NCBI GenBank assembly: GCA_017601265.1 | Contig: JAFNJA010000064.1 | Coordinates: 3,027 to 11,159, forward strand | From: Candidatus Brockarchaeota archaeon | Lineage (GTDB): Archaea; Thermoproteota; EX4484-205; DTQO01 | DNA: 8,133 bases | Reading direction: 5' to 3' | Shown here: positions 1 through 5,997 of the stretch, in pieces | Layout: the number at the start of each line of letters is the position of its first letter | Position numbering within the stretch: position 1 is the first letter of the stretch | The notes under the pieces: generated by a model | Told to the model about the DNA's origin: nothing | The model's input: only the letters and a program-made list of their open reading frames with translations | The model's database searches: none | Made by a program: the position numbers and the translations under genes

Positions 1-621
1 GAAGAAACGCTCCAAATGGTTAGGGACACGGTGAAGGAACTCGTCGGGCATGGAAAGGTCCCGGTTTGCATGGGCGGAGAGCACACGATCACCATGGGCG
101 TCCTGCGCGGGATCGGGCGCACCCCCCTCCTAGTCTTCGACGCGCACTTGGACCTGAGGGAGTCCCTCATGGGACTAAAGCTGTGCCACGCGTCTTGGCT
201 GCGGTACTCCATCGAAGCGGGTCTCGTGGAAAAAGCGCTCGTCGTCGGCGCGAGGGGTTTCTGCAAGGAGGAGGTGGAATACGCGTCGAACAGGGTCAAG
301 TACGTCACGCCCATCGACCTCAGGGAAGGCGGCGGGAAGGAAGCGTTCGCTTCTTTCGTCGAAGGGGCGGGCAAGCTCTACGTTTCCGTCGACGTTGACG
401 CCTTCGACCCGGCTTACGCCCCCGGCGTGGGAAACCCCGAACCGGACGGCCTCAGCGCCTCGGAATTGTTCTCGCTGCTCGAAGCCGTAAGATCGAGCGG
501 CTTGGTCGGCTTCGATGTCGTCGAGGTTTCTCCCCCGTACGACCTGGGCGCAACGTCGTCGCTGGCGGCCAAGACGCTCTTCGAGCTGATCTCTTTGAGC
601 GAGAGGAACTCTAGAGCTTGA
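1..621 (+). CDS. speB: Ureohydrolase family protein (agmatinase/arginase-like), 5' truncated
   Basis: Mn-dependent hydrolase that removes urea from a guanidino substrate, most likely agmatine to putrescine in polyamine synthesis. The reading frame is open from base 1, so the N-terminus lies outside the window; 206 residues are present and about 80-90 are missing if the family length of roughly 290 holds. The binuclear metal site is visible, numbering from the first codon: GGEH (H28), DAHLD (D47, H49, D51) and SVDVDAFDP (D131, D133). H63 and E175 (in VVEVSPP) fit the conserved substrate-side positions. All ligands are intact, so it should be active. The substrate cannot be fixed from sequence: arginase, guanidinobutyrase, formimidoylglutamase or aminopropylagmatine ureohydrolase remain possible. 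The gene ends at TGA 619-621, inside the 3' end of the convergent dehydrogenase gene. The family call is firm; the symbol is tentative. Confidence 0.88.
   Translation, partial: EETLQMVRDTVKELVGHGKVPVCMGGEHTITMGVLRGIGRTPLLVFDAHLDLRESLMGLKLCHASWLRYSIEAGLVEKALVVGARGFCKEEVEYASNRVKYVTPIDLREGGGKEAFASFVEGAGKLYVSVDVDAFDPAYAPGVGNPEPDGLSASELFSLLEAVRSSGLVGFDVVEVSPPYDLGATSSLAAKTLFELISLSERNSRA
611..621. other. Convergent 3' overlap of two genes
   Basis: The stop codons of the ureohydrolase (TGA 619-621, + strand) and the dehydrogenase (TAG, complement of 611-613) lie within 11 bases of each other, so the coding ends overlap. An 8-bp palindrome (CTCTAGAG, 609-616) covers the dehydrogenase stop. No space is left for separate terminators; each transcript must run into the other gene. 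Confidence 0.9.
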
Positions 622-1543
622 CCGGCATCCCTGTGGAACTCGACCTGAGCGCGATCTCCGCTATCTCGAGCGCCGACATCGCGTCTTCCTCGTTCGGTTT
701 AGGCGACGATCCGCTCTCCACGCACTCCACGAAGTGCTGGAGTTCGAGCATCAACGGCTCTTTGTAAGCCATGTTAGGCATCCTGGTCTCGCCCTGCTTC
801 ATGACTGTGATCGATTGCTGCATCAGGTCAGCTTCTATCACGCCCTCCGTCCCGGTCACGTTCAGCTTCCTCGTCTTCCTGGGCGTCAGCCAGTTGGCCT
901 CTATGACGGCGGCCTTACCCGACGCGTAAGTCAGGACGATGTTCGCGAAGTCCTCGTGCTTGTGGTGCACTAGCCTTCCGGTGGTCGCGTAAACCTGCGA
1001 GGGCCTCTCGTTCGAGATGTAACCAAGTATGTCTATGTCGTGGATAGCCGTGTCCTTCACGACCCCCACGTCGAACACCTGCTCGGGCCACCTTCCGAAC
1101 CTCGAGGTGAAGTGGAGTATCGGCGCGCCTATTTCGTTTCCCTCCACGAGATCCTTCGTCGCGACCACGGCTTGGTTGAACCTTTCGACGAAGCCGACCA
1201 TCAACTCGACCCCGTCCTTCCTCGCCATCCCGGCCAGCTCCCTGGCTTCCGAGAGGGTTATCGTGAAAGGCTTCTCGAGGAGGATGTACTTGACACCCTG
1301 CTCGATGAGCTTCACCGCCACGGGGGCGTGGGTCACGGTCGGGGTTGCCACGACCGCGGCGTCGAGCCCCAGCTTTCCCAGGCTTTCGACGCTCGTGAAG
1401 TGCTCCACGCGGTACTTCTCGCCGTAGAACTTCGCCTTCTCCTCCACGATGTCGCACACGGCGGCAAGTGCCCCCAGGTCGCTCAGAACCCTCGCGTGGT
1501 GCTTGCCGAACCCCCCGCAACCGACCACCGCGACCTTCGCCAT
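611..1543 (-). CDS. Gfo/Idh/MocA family NAD(P)-dependent sugar oxidoreductase
   Basis: Predicted cytosolic dehydrogenase acting on a sugar, nucleotide sugar or cyclitol. From the ATG at 1543 it is 310 residues. The N-terminal Rossmann domain opens with VAVVGCGGFGKHH (GxGxxGxxH) at about residues 4-16; the EKP motif carrying the catalytic lysine (K91) is at 90-92. The C-terminal substrate domain holds GFVERFN (about 117-123) and KDTAIHDID (163-171), with the expected catalytic D164 and H168. The pattern resembles UDP-GlcNAc 3-dehydrogenases used for diacetamido sugars in archaeal glycans, but that substrate is a guess. An in-frame TTG at 1567 would add 8 residues and GTG at 1546 one; the ATG places the Rossmann strand at the usual distance, and AAGGA lies 13 bases upstream of it (10 upstream of the GTG). 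It lies just downstream of polB on the same strand, with no convincing promoter of its own, and overlaps the ureohydrolase gene at its 3' end. Confidence 0.88.
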   Translation of the reverse strand: MAKVAVVGCGGFGKHHARVLSDLGALAAVCDIVEEKAKFYGEKYRVEHFTSVESLGKLGLDAAVVATPTVTHAPVAVKLIEQGVKYILLEKPFTITLSEARELAGMARKDGVELMVGFVERFNQAVVATKDLVEGNEIGAPILHFTSRFGRWPEQVFDVGVVKDTAIHDIDILGYISNERPSQVYATTGRLVHHKHEDFANIVLTYASGKAAVIEANWLTPRKTRKLNVTGTEGVIEADLMQQSITVMKQGETRMPNMAYKEPLMLELQHFVECVESGSSPKPNEEDAMSALEIAEIALRSSSTGMPVKL

Positions 1544-1586
1544 CACGTTCGCCCGTCCTTTTTCCAAAGCGTATTCTCGGCCCGGA

Positions 1587-4115
1587 TCACATGAAATCGC
1601 TTAGCTTTTTCGCCTTCCCTTCCTCTTCCAGCTCGATCCCGAGGGCGTCCAGGACCTGCCCGAACGTTGACTTGATTATGTCCATGTATTTTTCCACGTC
1701 GATGTCCTTGTGCGAGCTCGTCTGGACCGGCTTCACGCCTTCCTTCCCCTTGACCTTGACGTAGGATATGATGTCCCCCGCCCTGAGTTCGGCCCCGCCC
1801 GTTTCCAGCTGCTTGGCAACCTTCACGTGCTGGGGCGTCGTCTTGGTGTAAGCCTCCGTCGACCTGCTCATCATGACGTTGAACGCCAAATCCTCGAGCT
1901 TGTACTCCCCGCTTTTGAGCTTCCTGACGGCCTCGGATGCGAGGTCCTTTATCTCGATCTTCGCCCTCTCGAACCCTTCCTCGTCCTTCACCTCCCCCAG
2001 TATCCTGAGGAGGTCGAAGAAGGCGTTCTTCACGAAATTCGGGGTCGAGCTCTTTTTGCCGACGAGCCCCTTCACGTCCGCGGACCCGTCTTCCAAGACC
2101 CCAACGTAGTTCTTCTTCCTCTGGCTGAACACGACGTACCTGTAGTTTTTGTCAACCGTGAGGTCGATCCCGTACCTTTTGACCGCCCACTCCTTCAGCA
2201 GCTCGATCTTTTCAGGCCGCGGGTTCTTCAGGAAAACCGAGTCCGTGTCGCCGTAAACCACCGTTATGCCGAGCCTCTTCGCCTCGTCTATCAAATCGGA
2301 GAGGATCTGCCTGCCGAGCATCGTGACGCTCTCCGCGAGCGGGGGGCAGTAGAACGAGAAAGCCTCCGCCCCCATGACTCCGTAACTCGCGTTTAGGAAC
2401 ACCTTGAGCGCCCTCTGCACGACGTCGTAGAGTTTCCTCTCGTTCTCGGGAAGGGAGGGGTTCTTGGACATCGGGGAGTAGAGGTTGACCCTCAGGTCCC
2501 TCAAGGAACCGATTACGAGGCTCGTGATGCCCCTCCTCTTGGTGCAGACCCAGTGCGGGCTTGAAAGTATCCTGTTGCTCCTGCACTCCTGGTGCGGGCA
2601 CCTGACCGTCTCGTAGCTGAGGTTGTTAGTCATTATGACGCTCGGGTACAGGGAAGCGAAGTCCATCACGACGACGTTGAAGTGCACCCCCGACACCGGC
2701 TCCAGTACGATGGCCCCGAGGTACTTCTTCCCCTTTATTATGGCCCGCGTGACGGTGCCGCCCTTCAGGCTCTGTATGTCCTCCGGCCTTGGGACCAGGT
2801 ACCCCCTCGCCCTGTGGTCGTATATGAACAGGCTCCTTATCCAAGCGGACACGCTGTGCCTGACGACCTCCTCCACCGGCATCCTGCTGATCCTCGTGAG
2901 CATGATCACTAGCTTCAGGAGGAGCTTGTCGTACATCGTGGCAAGGCCAAGCGTTATCTCGGCGTCCCTGAGGCAGTACTCGGCGATCTCCCTGTAACTC
3001 ATCTCCGGTATGGGCTTCACGCCCTTCACCTTCCCCAACCCCAGGAGCGCTTCGCCTACCGCGTCAAGCGTGACTTCCTTGTACGCGTTGTTGAAGGCGT
3101 AGATCTGCACTGAACGGTTGAAGAGGAACTTGTACAAATCTATGTGTATCCCTTCCTTCAGGTCCGCGTAATCCCTGCCCAGCGTTATCGGCGTCTCTTC
3201 GGCGCGCATGCCGAGCCTCTTCGCCCTGTTGTGCAGGTAAACGAGGTCGAAGTTGTCGCCGTTGAACGTCACGAGGAACGGGTACCTTTCCAACTCCTCG
3301 AAGATCGCCCCCAACAGCCCCGCCTCGTCCTCGAAATACTCGGGCTCGATCTTCGACCCGTTCTTCTCGACGAAGAACTCCTCCGGCTCCATCCCGGGCC
3401 TATTCAGCAAAAGGAACCTGCTCCTGCCGTCGGTGCCGAGGATCGCGGCCGAGGCGACAGCTTCGTCGGCCTCCGACGGATCCGGGATCCTGGTCCTTGA
3501 AGAAGAAAGCACCTCTATGTCCAGAGCCGCCATTTTAACCTCGGGTATGGGCTGGCTGAGCAGCTCGATCCAAGATTTCACGGCCTCGACGTATTCGGCG
3601 TCCTTCCCCCTCAGCTTCTCCCGCATCCTGTCGAGCAACTCCGCCGGCGGGCTGAAGACCTTCCTGGAGGGCGGGGACCCAGCGCCCACCTCGTACGCAG
3701 ACCCCGGCTGAAGGCCAGTGTCGTATATGTAGTTCAGCTCGTACCTGATGTTGGCTTCCCAGGCCCTTGGCAAGAGGTCCCTTATGCATCCGGAAGGCCT
3801 CCCGCCAATCGAGAGGGGATCCTTCGCGAATACGACTGTCATCAAGACGTCCCTGTCGGCCAAGGGATCGTGCTTCTTTACCGTCTCGACTTTTGAAAAC
3901 CCCGGGTGGTTCACGATCCCGCCTATCTTGAGCACCTCCTCCGGCGGCAGATCTGTCAAGCAGTAGGGTTCGTGACCGGTATAGTCTGGGACGAGGACTA
4001 TCTTTTGGGCCGATGGATCGAAGAACTTCAATACGGCCTTCCTTTGCGGCCCGTCATAGGCCACTGAAACGAGAACGAGCTCCTTGGCCCCGCCTTCTCC
4101 TCCTTCGCCTTCCAT
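1587..4115 (-). CDS. polB: Family B DNA polymerase with 3'-5' exonuclease
   Basis: Replicative or repair DNA polymerase, 842 residues from the ATG at 4115. Exonuclease motifs are intact: Exo I DIE (D199, E201), Exo II NGDNFD (D290), Exo III YCLRD (Y380, D384). A KGG linker (451-453) precedes the palm. Motif A is DFASLYPS (D485), motif B KVFLNASYG (K571, N575, Y578, G579), motif C YGDTDS (D623, D625) and KKNY is at 667-670, so both activities are expected. A Cys/His cluster (C506, H508, C511, H521, C524) lies between motifs A and B. The N-terminal TGHEPYC segment resembles TACK-lineage polymerases. No intein is seen. An in-frame TTG at 4151 would add 12 residues, but the ATG has AAGGAG at a 6-base spacing and the TTG lies upstream of the predicted transcription start. 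It is transcribed divergently from the exosome operon, with the sugar dehydrogenase gene behind it. The C-terminus (KKLSDFM) is a weak PCNA-binding candidate. Confidence 0.97.
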   Translation of the reverse strand: MEGEGGEGGAKELVLVSVAYDGPQRKAVLKFFDPSAQKIVLVPDYTGHEPYCLTDLPPEEVLKIGGIVNHPGFSKVETVKKHDPLADRDVLMTVVFAKDPLSIGGRPSGCIRDLLPRAWEANIRYELNYIYDTGLQPGSAYEVGAGSPPSRKVFSPPAELLDRMREKLRGKDAEYVEAVKSWIELLSQPIPEVKMAALDIEVLSSSRTRIPDPSEADEAVASAAILGTDGRSRFLLLNRPGMEPEEFFVEKNGSKIEPEYFEDEAGLLGAIFEELERYPFLVTFNGDNFDLVYLHNRAKRLGMRAEETPITLGRDYADLKEGIHIDLYKFLFNRSVQIYAFNNAYKEVTLDAVGEALLGLGKVKGVKPIPEMSYREIAEYCLRDAEITLGLATMYDKLLLKLVIMLTRISRMPVEEVVRHSVSAWIRSLFIYDHRARGYLVPRPEDIQSLKGGTVTRAIIKGKKYLGAIVLEPVSGVHFNVVVMDFASLYPSVIMTNNLSYETVRCPHQECRSNRILSSPHWVCTKRRGITSLVIGSLRDLRVNLYSPMSKNPSLPENERKLYDVVQRALKVFLNASYGVMGAEAFSFYCPPLAESVTMLGRQILSDLIDEAKRLGITVVYGDTDSVFLKNPRPEKIELLKEWAVKRYGIDLTVDKNYRYVVFSQRKKNYVGVLEDGSADVKGLVGKKSSTPNFVKNAFFDLLRILGEVKDEEGFERAKIEIKDLASEAVRKLKSGEYKLEDLAFNVMMSRSTEAYTKTTPQHVKVAKQLETGGAELRAGDIISYVKVKGKEGVKPVQTSSHKDIDVEKYMDIIKSTFGQVLDALGIELEEEGKAKKLSDFM

Positions 4116-4121
4116 TGGCCG

Positions 4122-4127
4122 CTCCTT
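4122..4127 (-). promoter_or_regulatory. Ribosome binding site of polB
   Basis: AAGGAG on the - strand, 6 bases before the ATG at 4115. It decides the start: the alternative TTG at 4151 has only a G run before it and lies upstream of the expected transcription start near 4142. Confidence 0.7.
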
Positions 4128-4158
4128 CGAGTCCGGGTAGTCGAGCCTCAACCCCCCG

Positions 4159-4177
4159 GAAGACCTTATTAGTCTTC
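4159..4177. promoter_or_regulatory. Divergent promoter between polB and pop5, with inverted repeat
   Basis: GAAGAC (4159-4164) and GTCTTC (4172-4177) are perfect 6-bp inverted repeats around the AT-rich core CTTATTA, the clearest AT island in the 81-base intergenic region. On each strand the core reads as a TATA-like box (TTATTAG on +, TAATAAG on -) preceded by purine-rich GAAGAC, where the TFB recognition element (BRE) would sit. The usual spacing of about 25 bases puts transcription starts near 4194 (+) and 4142 (-). One bidirectional promoter or a dimeric repressor site would both explain it. The sequence pattern is directly seen; the function is inferred. Confidence 0.55.
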
Positions 4178-4196
4178 TGCAGCCGAGGCGGGGAAG

Positions 4197-4496
4197 ATGA
4201 AAAGGTTCAGGAAGCGCTACATCCTCCTCGCCTTTTCATCCCTTTCGACGCCCGCCAAGGACCAGTCAAAGTACGTGGACGAGGTCCTGGGGTCGAACAA
4301 GATAAAGGCGTCGATCGTCCAGTACGGCCCTACTTTCCTCGTGTACAGGTGCCCCCACAAGCTCGCCGGCGATTTCAAGAGGCTTTTCCCCTTGGCCCTG
4401 CCCGGCGGCGCCAGGGCGACCGTGGAGGGAGTTTCGGGCACGCTGAAGAGGCTCAGGAACAACTACATCCGGCAGGGCAGAAAGCATTTATCATAG
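4197..4496 (+). CDS. rnp2: RNase P protein component 2 (Pop5/Rpp14 family)
   Basis: Protein subunit of archaeal RNase P, which pairs with Rpp30 to help the catalytic RNA remove tRNA 5' leaders. At 99 residues it is short compared with about 120 for well-studied archaeal Pop5. The basic start (KRFRKRYILLAF) matches the first beta strand of the family, the centre holds SIVQYGPTFLVYRC (about 39-52) as the next strands, and the C-terminal VSGTLKRLRNNY (79-90) is the family's signature GT-[IL]-K-[RK] region. First gene of the exosome superoperon and immediate neighbour of psmA, as in many archaea, which supports the call. ATG 4197 lies only about 3 bases after the predicted transcription start, so the message may be leaderless, although GAGG at 4185-4188 could serve as a ribosome site if transcription begins earlier. 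The stop TAG overlaps the proposed psmA promoter. Confidence 0.9.
   Translation: MKRFRKRYILLAFSSLSTPAKDQSKYVDEVLGSNKIKASIVQYGPTFLVYRCPHKLAGDFKRLFPLALPGGARATVEGVSGTLKRLRNNYIRQGRKHLS
4479..4494 (+). promoter_or_regulatory. Probable internal promoter for psmA (BRE + TATA)
   Basis: AGAAAG (4479-4484) is followed by TTTATCAT (4487-4494), a good archaeal BRE/TATA pair in otherwise G+C-rich DNA. It overlaps the last codons and stop of pop5. A start of transcription near 4516 would give a very short leader before psmA. It would let the proteasome and exosome genes be expressed apart from pop5. Inferred from sequence only. Confidence 0.5.
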
Positions 4497-4521
4497 TCCC
4501 GGGGCTGGTGCTGAAGAAGGG

Positions 4522-5259
4522 ATGCACGGCATGTTCATGCCCAGCGGTTACGACCGCGCCATAACGGTGTTCTCGCCCGAAGGAAGGATCCTGCAAGTGG
4601 AGTACGCTACCGAGATGGTCAACAACAGCCCCACCGCCCTCGGGTTGGTGACGAAGGAGGGCGTCGTCCTGGCCGGGCTCGAGAAGAGGCTTGACGCGCT
4701 CCAGGACAGGGAGTTCAGCCAGAAGCTCTTCGTTTTGGACGACCACATCGGGTGCGTGGTCGCGGGTTTCAGCTCCGACGCGAGGATCTTGGTCGAGAAC
4801 GCCAGGATCGAGGCGCAGATGAACAGGCTCCTTTACGACGAAGCCATAGACATCGAGTTCCTGATAAAGAGGCTGAGCAACATAGTACAGCAGTACACCC
4901 AGCACGCCGGCGTCAGGCCCTTCGGGGTCTCGATGATAGTGGGGGGCGTCGACCAGTTTGCTGAAAGGCTTTACCAGCTCGATCCCAGCGGCGTTTACGG
5001 CAAGTTTTTCGCCACCGTCGTGGGCATCGGAAAAGACGAGGCAAACGCCTACTTCAGGGAGGCGTACCGCAGGGACTTGACGCTGAAGGAAGGCGTCGCG
5101 ATGGCGATAGAGGGCTTGTCGAAAGCTTCCAAGGAGAAGCTCGAAGCCGAGAGGATAAGGTTGGCGACCATCCCGTCCCAAAACCCGAAGCTGACCAACG
5201 TCTCCCAGGAGGAGATAGCCCGCTTCCTCGACAAGGTCCAGCAAAGGGGCGCTGGGTAG
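4522..5259 (+). CDS. psmA: 20S proteasome alpha subunit
   Basis: Forms the outer heptameric rings of the cytosolic 20S proteasome, gating entry and docking ATPase activators (PAN or CDC48-type). 245 residues, normal for the family. The alpha-type signature starts at GYDRAITVFSPEGR (residues 9-22) and continues through QVEYATE, which marks it as alpha rather than the proteolytic beta subunit. K68 (in FSQKLFVLDD) aligns with Thermoplasma K66, the pocket lysine that binds the HbYX tail of activators. HAGVRPFG (about 129-136) is the usual central motif. Start choice is open: ATG 4522 follows GAAGAAGGG with almost no spacing, while ATG 4531, three residues in, has better spacing (9 bases) and would begin MFMPSGYD. 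The beta subunit gene is not in the window. It is followed after 3 bases by sdo1 in the same frame. Confidence 0.97.
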   Translation: MHGMFMPSGYDRAITVFSPEGRILQVEYATEMVNNSPTALGLVTKEGVVLAGLEKRLDALQDREFSQKLFVLDDHIGCVVAGFSSDARILVENARIEAQMNRLLYDEAIDIEFLIKRLSNIVQQYTQHAGVRPFGVSMIVGGVDQFAERLYQLDPSGVYGKFFATVVGIGKDEANAYFREAYRRDLTLKEGVAMAIEGLSKASKEKLEAERIRLATIPSQNPKLTNVSQEEIARFLDKVQQRGAG

Positions 5260-5262
5260 GGG

Positions 5263-5952
5263 ATGAGTTCGAAGAGCACCGTCGCCCGCCTTTCCGTCGG
5301 GGGCGACCGTTTCGAGATACTGGTCGACCCGGACTCGGCGCTGGCCTACAGGCTCGGGAAGAAGAAGGACATCTCCAAGATCTTGGTGACGGACCAGGTC
5401 TTCACCGATTCGAAGAAAGGCCTGAGGGCGCAAAGCGAAAAGCTGGAAAGCAAGCTCGGGACCAGGGACGTCCTCAAGGCTGCCGCCATAATATTGGAGA
5501 AGGGCGAGCTCCTCCTCACGGTCGAGCAGAGGAGGGCGTTGATCGAGGAGAAGAGGAAGCAGATCGTGGTCGCGATCACTAGGTCTTGCACCGACGCGAG
5601 GACGGGGCTGCCGATACCGGCAACTAGGGTCGAGCAGGCTTTGGCGCAGGTCGGCGTGAAGATCGACCCGTTCAAGAGCGGGGAGGAGCAAGCCAAGGCC
5701 ATCATGCAGGAGTTAAAGAAGGTCCTGCCCATGAAGGTCCAAACGAGCGAGATCGAGGTAAGGGCGCCGAAGCAGATCGCCCAGAAGGTCCAAGCAGTGT
5801 GCAAGGCGCTCGGGGACGTCTTGGCCGAGAAGACCCTGCAAGACGAGAGCGTTACGATGAACGTTTCGGTCCCGCTCGTGTCAAAGGCGGCCTTTTTGGA
5901 GAAGCTGGACAAGGAGTTCGGTCGGCAGGTGCAGGCGAACGTTTTAAAGTAG
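5263..5952 (+). CDS. sdo1: Ribosome maturation protein Sdo1 (SBDS family)
   Basis: Archaeal orthologue of Shwachman-Bodian-Diamond protein, which in eukaryotes works with EFL1 to release eIF6 from the large ribosomal subunit; in archaea it binds the large subunit with a likely similar role. 229 residues, near the usual length. Three domains fit: N-terminal FYSH domain (about 1-88) with GGDRFEILVDPD, VFTDSKKG and ILEKGELLLT; central helical domain (about 89-160) with AITRSCTDARTGLPIP; C-terminal ferredoxin-like domain (about 161-229) starting TSEIEVRAP. ATG 5263 follows the psmA stop by 3 bases, in the same frame, and the GGG at 5254-5256 inside the psmA end can act as a weak ribosome site, suggesting translational coupling. 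Its place between psmA and rrp4 is the standard superoperon order. Confidence 0.97.
   Translation: MSSKSTVARLSVGGDRFEILVDPDSALAYRLGKKKDISKILVTDQVFTDSKKGLRAQSEKLESKLGTRDVLKAAAIILEKGELLLTVEQRRALIEEKRKQIVVAITRSCTDARTGLPIPATRVEQALAQVGVKIDPFKSGEEQAKAIMQELKKVLPMKVQTSEIEVRAPKQIAQKVQAVCKALGDVLAEKTLQDESVTMNVSVPLVSKAAFLEKLDKEFGRQVQANVLK
5942..5949 (+). promoter_or_regulatory. Possible weak internal TATA box before rrp4
   Basis: TTTTAAAG at the very end of sdo1 is a TATA-like AT run in G+C-rich DNA, placed so that transcription would start near 5970, about 28 bases before rrp4. The bases also encode Val-Leu-Lys, so it may be chance; no clear BRE precedes it. Confidence 0.25.
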
Positions 5953-5997
5953 GCGGTTCGGGCGGAAGGTCGGCAAGTTCCAAAAGGGCGTAAAACC

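Noticed and set aside
1544..1586. Separate promoter for the sugar dehydrogenase
   Set aside because: Only a weak GAGAATAC run is present on the - strand, without a matching BRE; co-transcription with polB is simpler.
1040..1594. Open frame of 184 codons on the + strand
   Set aside because: Antisense to the Gfo/Idh/MocA gene and without any family signature.
1710..2396. Open frame of 228 codons on the + strand
   Set aside because: Antisense to the polB C-terminal half, which carries palm motif C and the thumb; composition is typical of a shadow frame.
4116..4151. Extension of polB to the TTG at 4151
   Set aside because: The 12 extra residues (RLDYPDSKERP) are not polymerase-like, the predicted transcription start falls downstream of the TTG, and the ATG at 4115 has a better ribosome site.
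4453..5691. Long open frame (412 codons) on the - strand
   Set aside because: It lies antisense to psmA and sdo1, which have clear family motifs; its translation is rich in Leu, Arg, Asp and Pro with no recognisable domain. It is a G+C-rich shadow frame.
5953..5997. Small RNA or structured leader between sdo1 and rrp4
   Set aside because: The 45 bases show no strong inverted repeat or tRNA-like element; only a ribosome-site-like AAGGG is visible.
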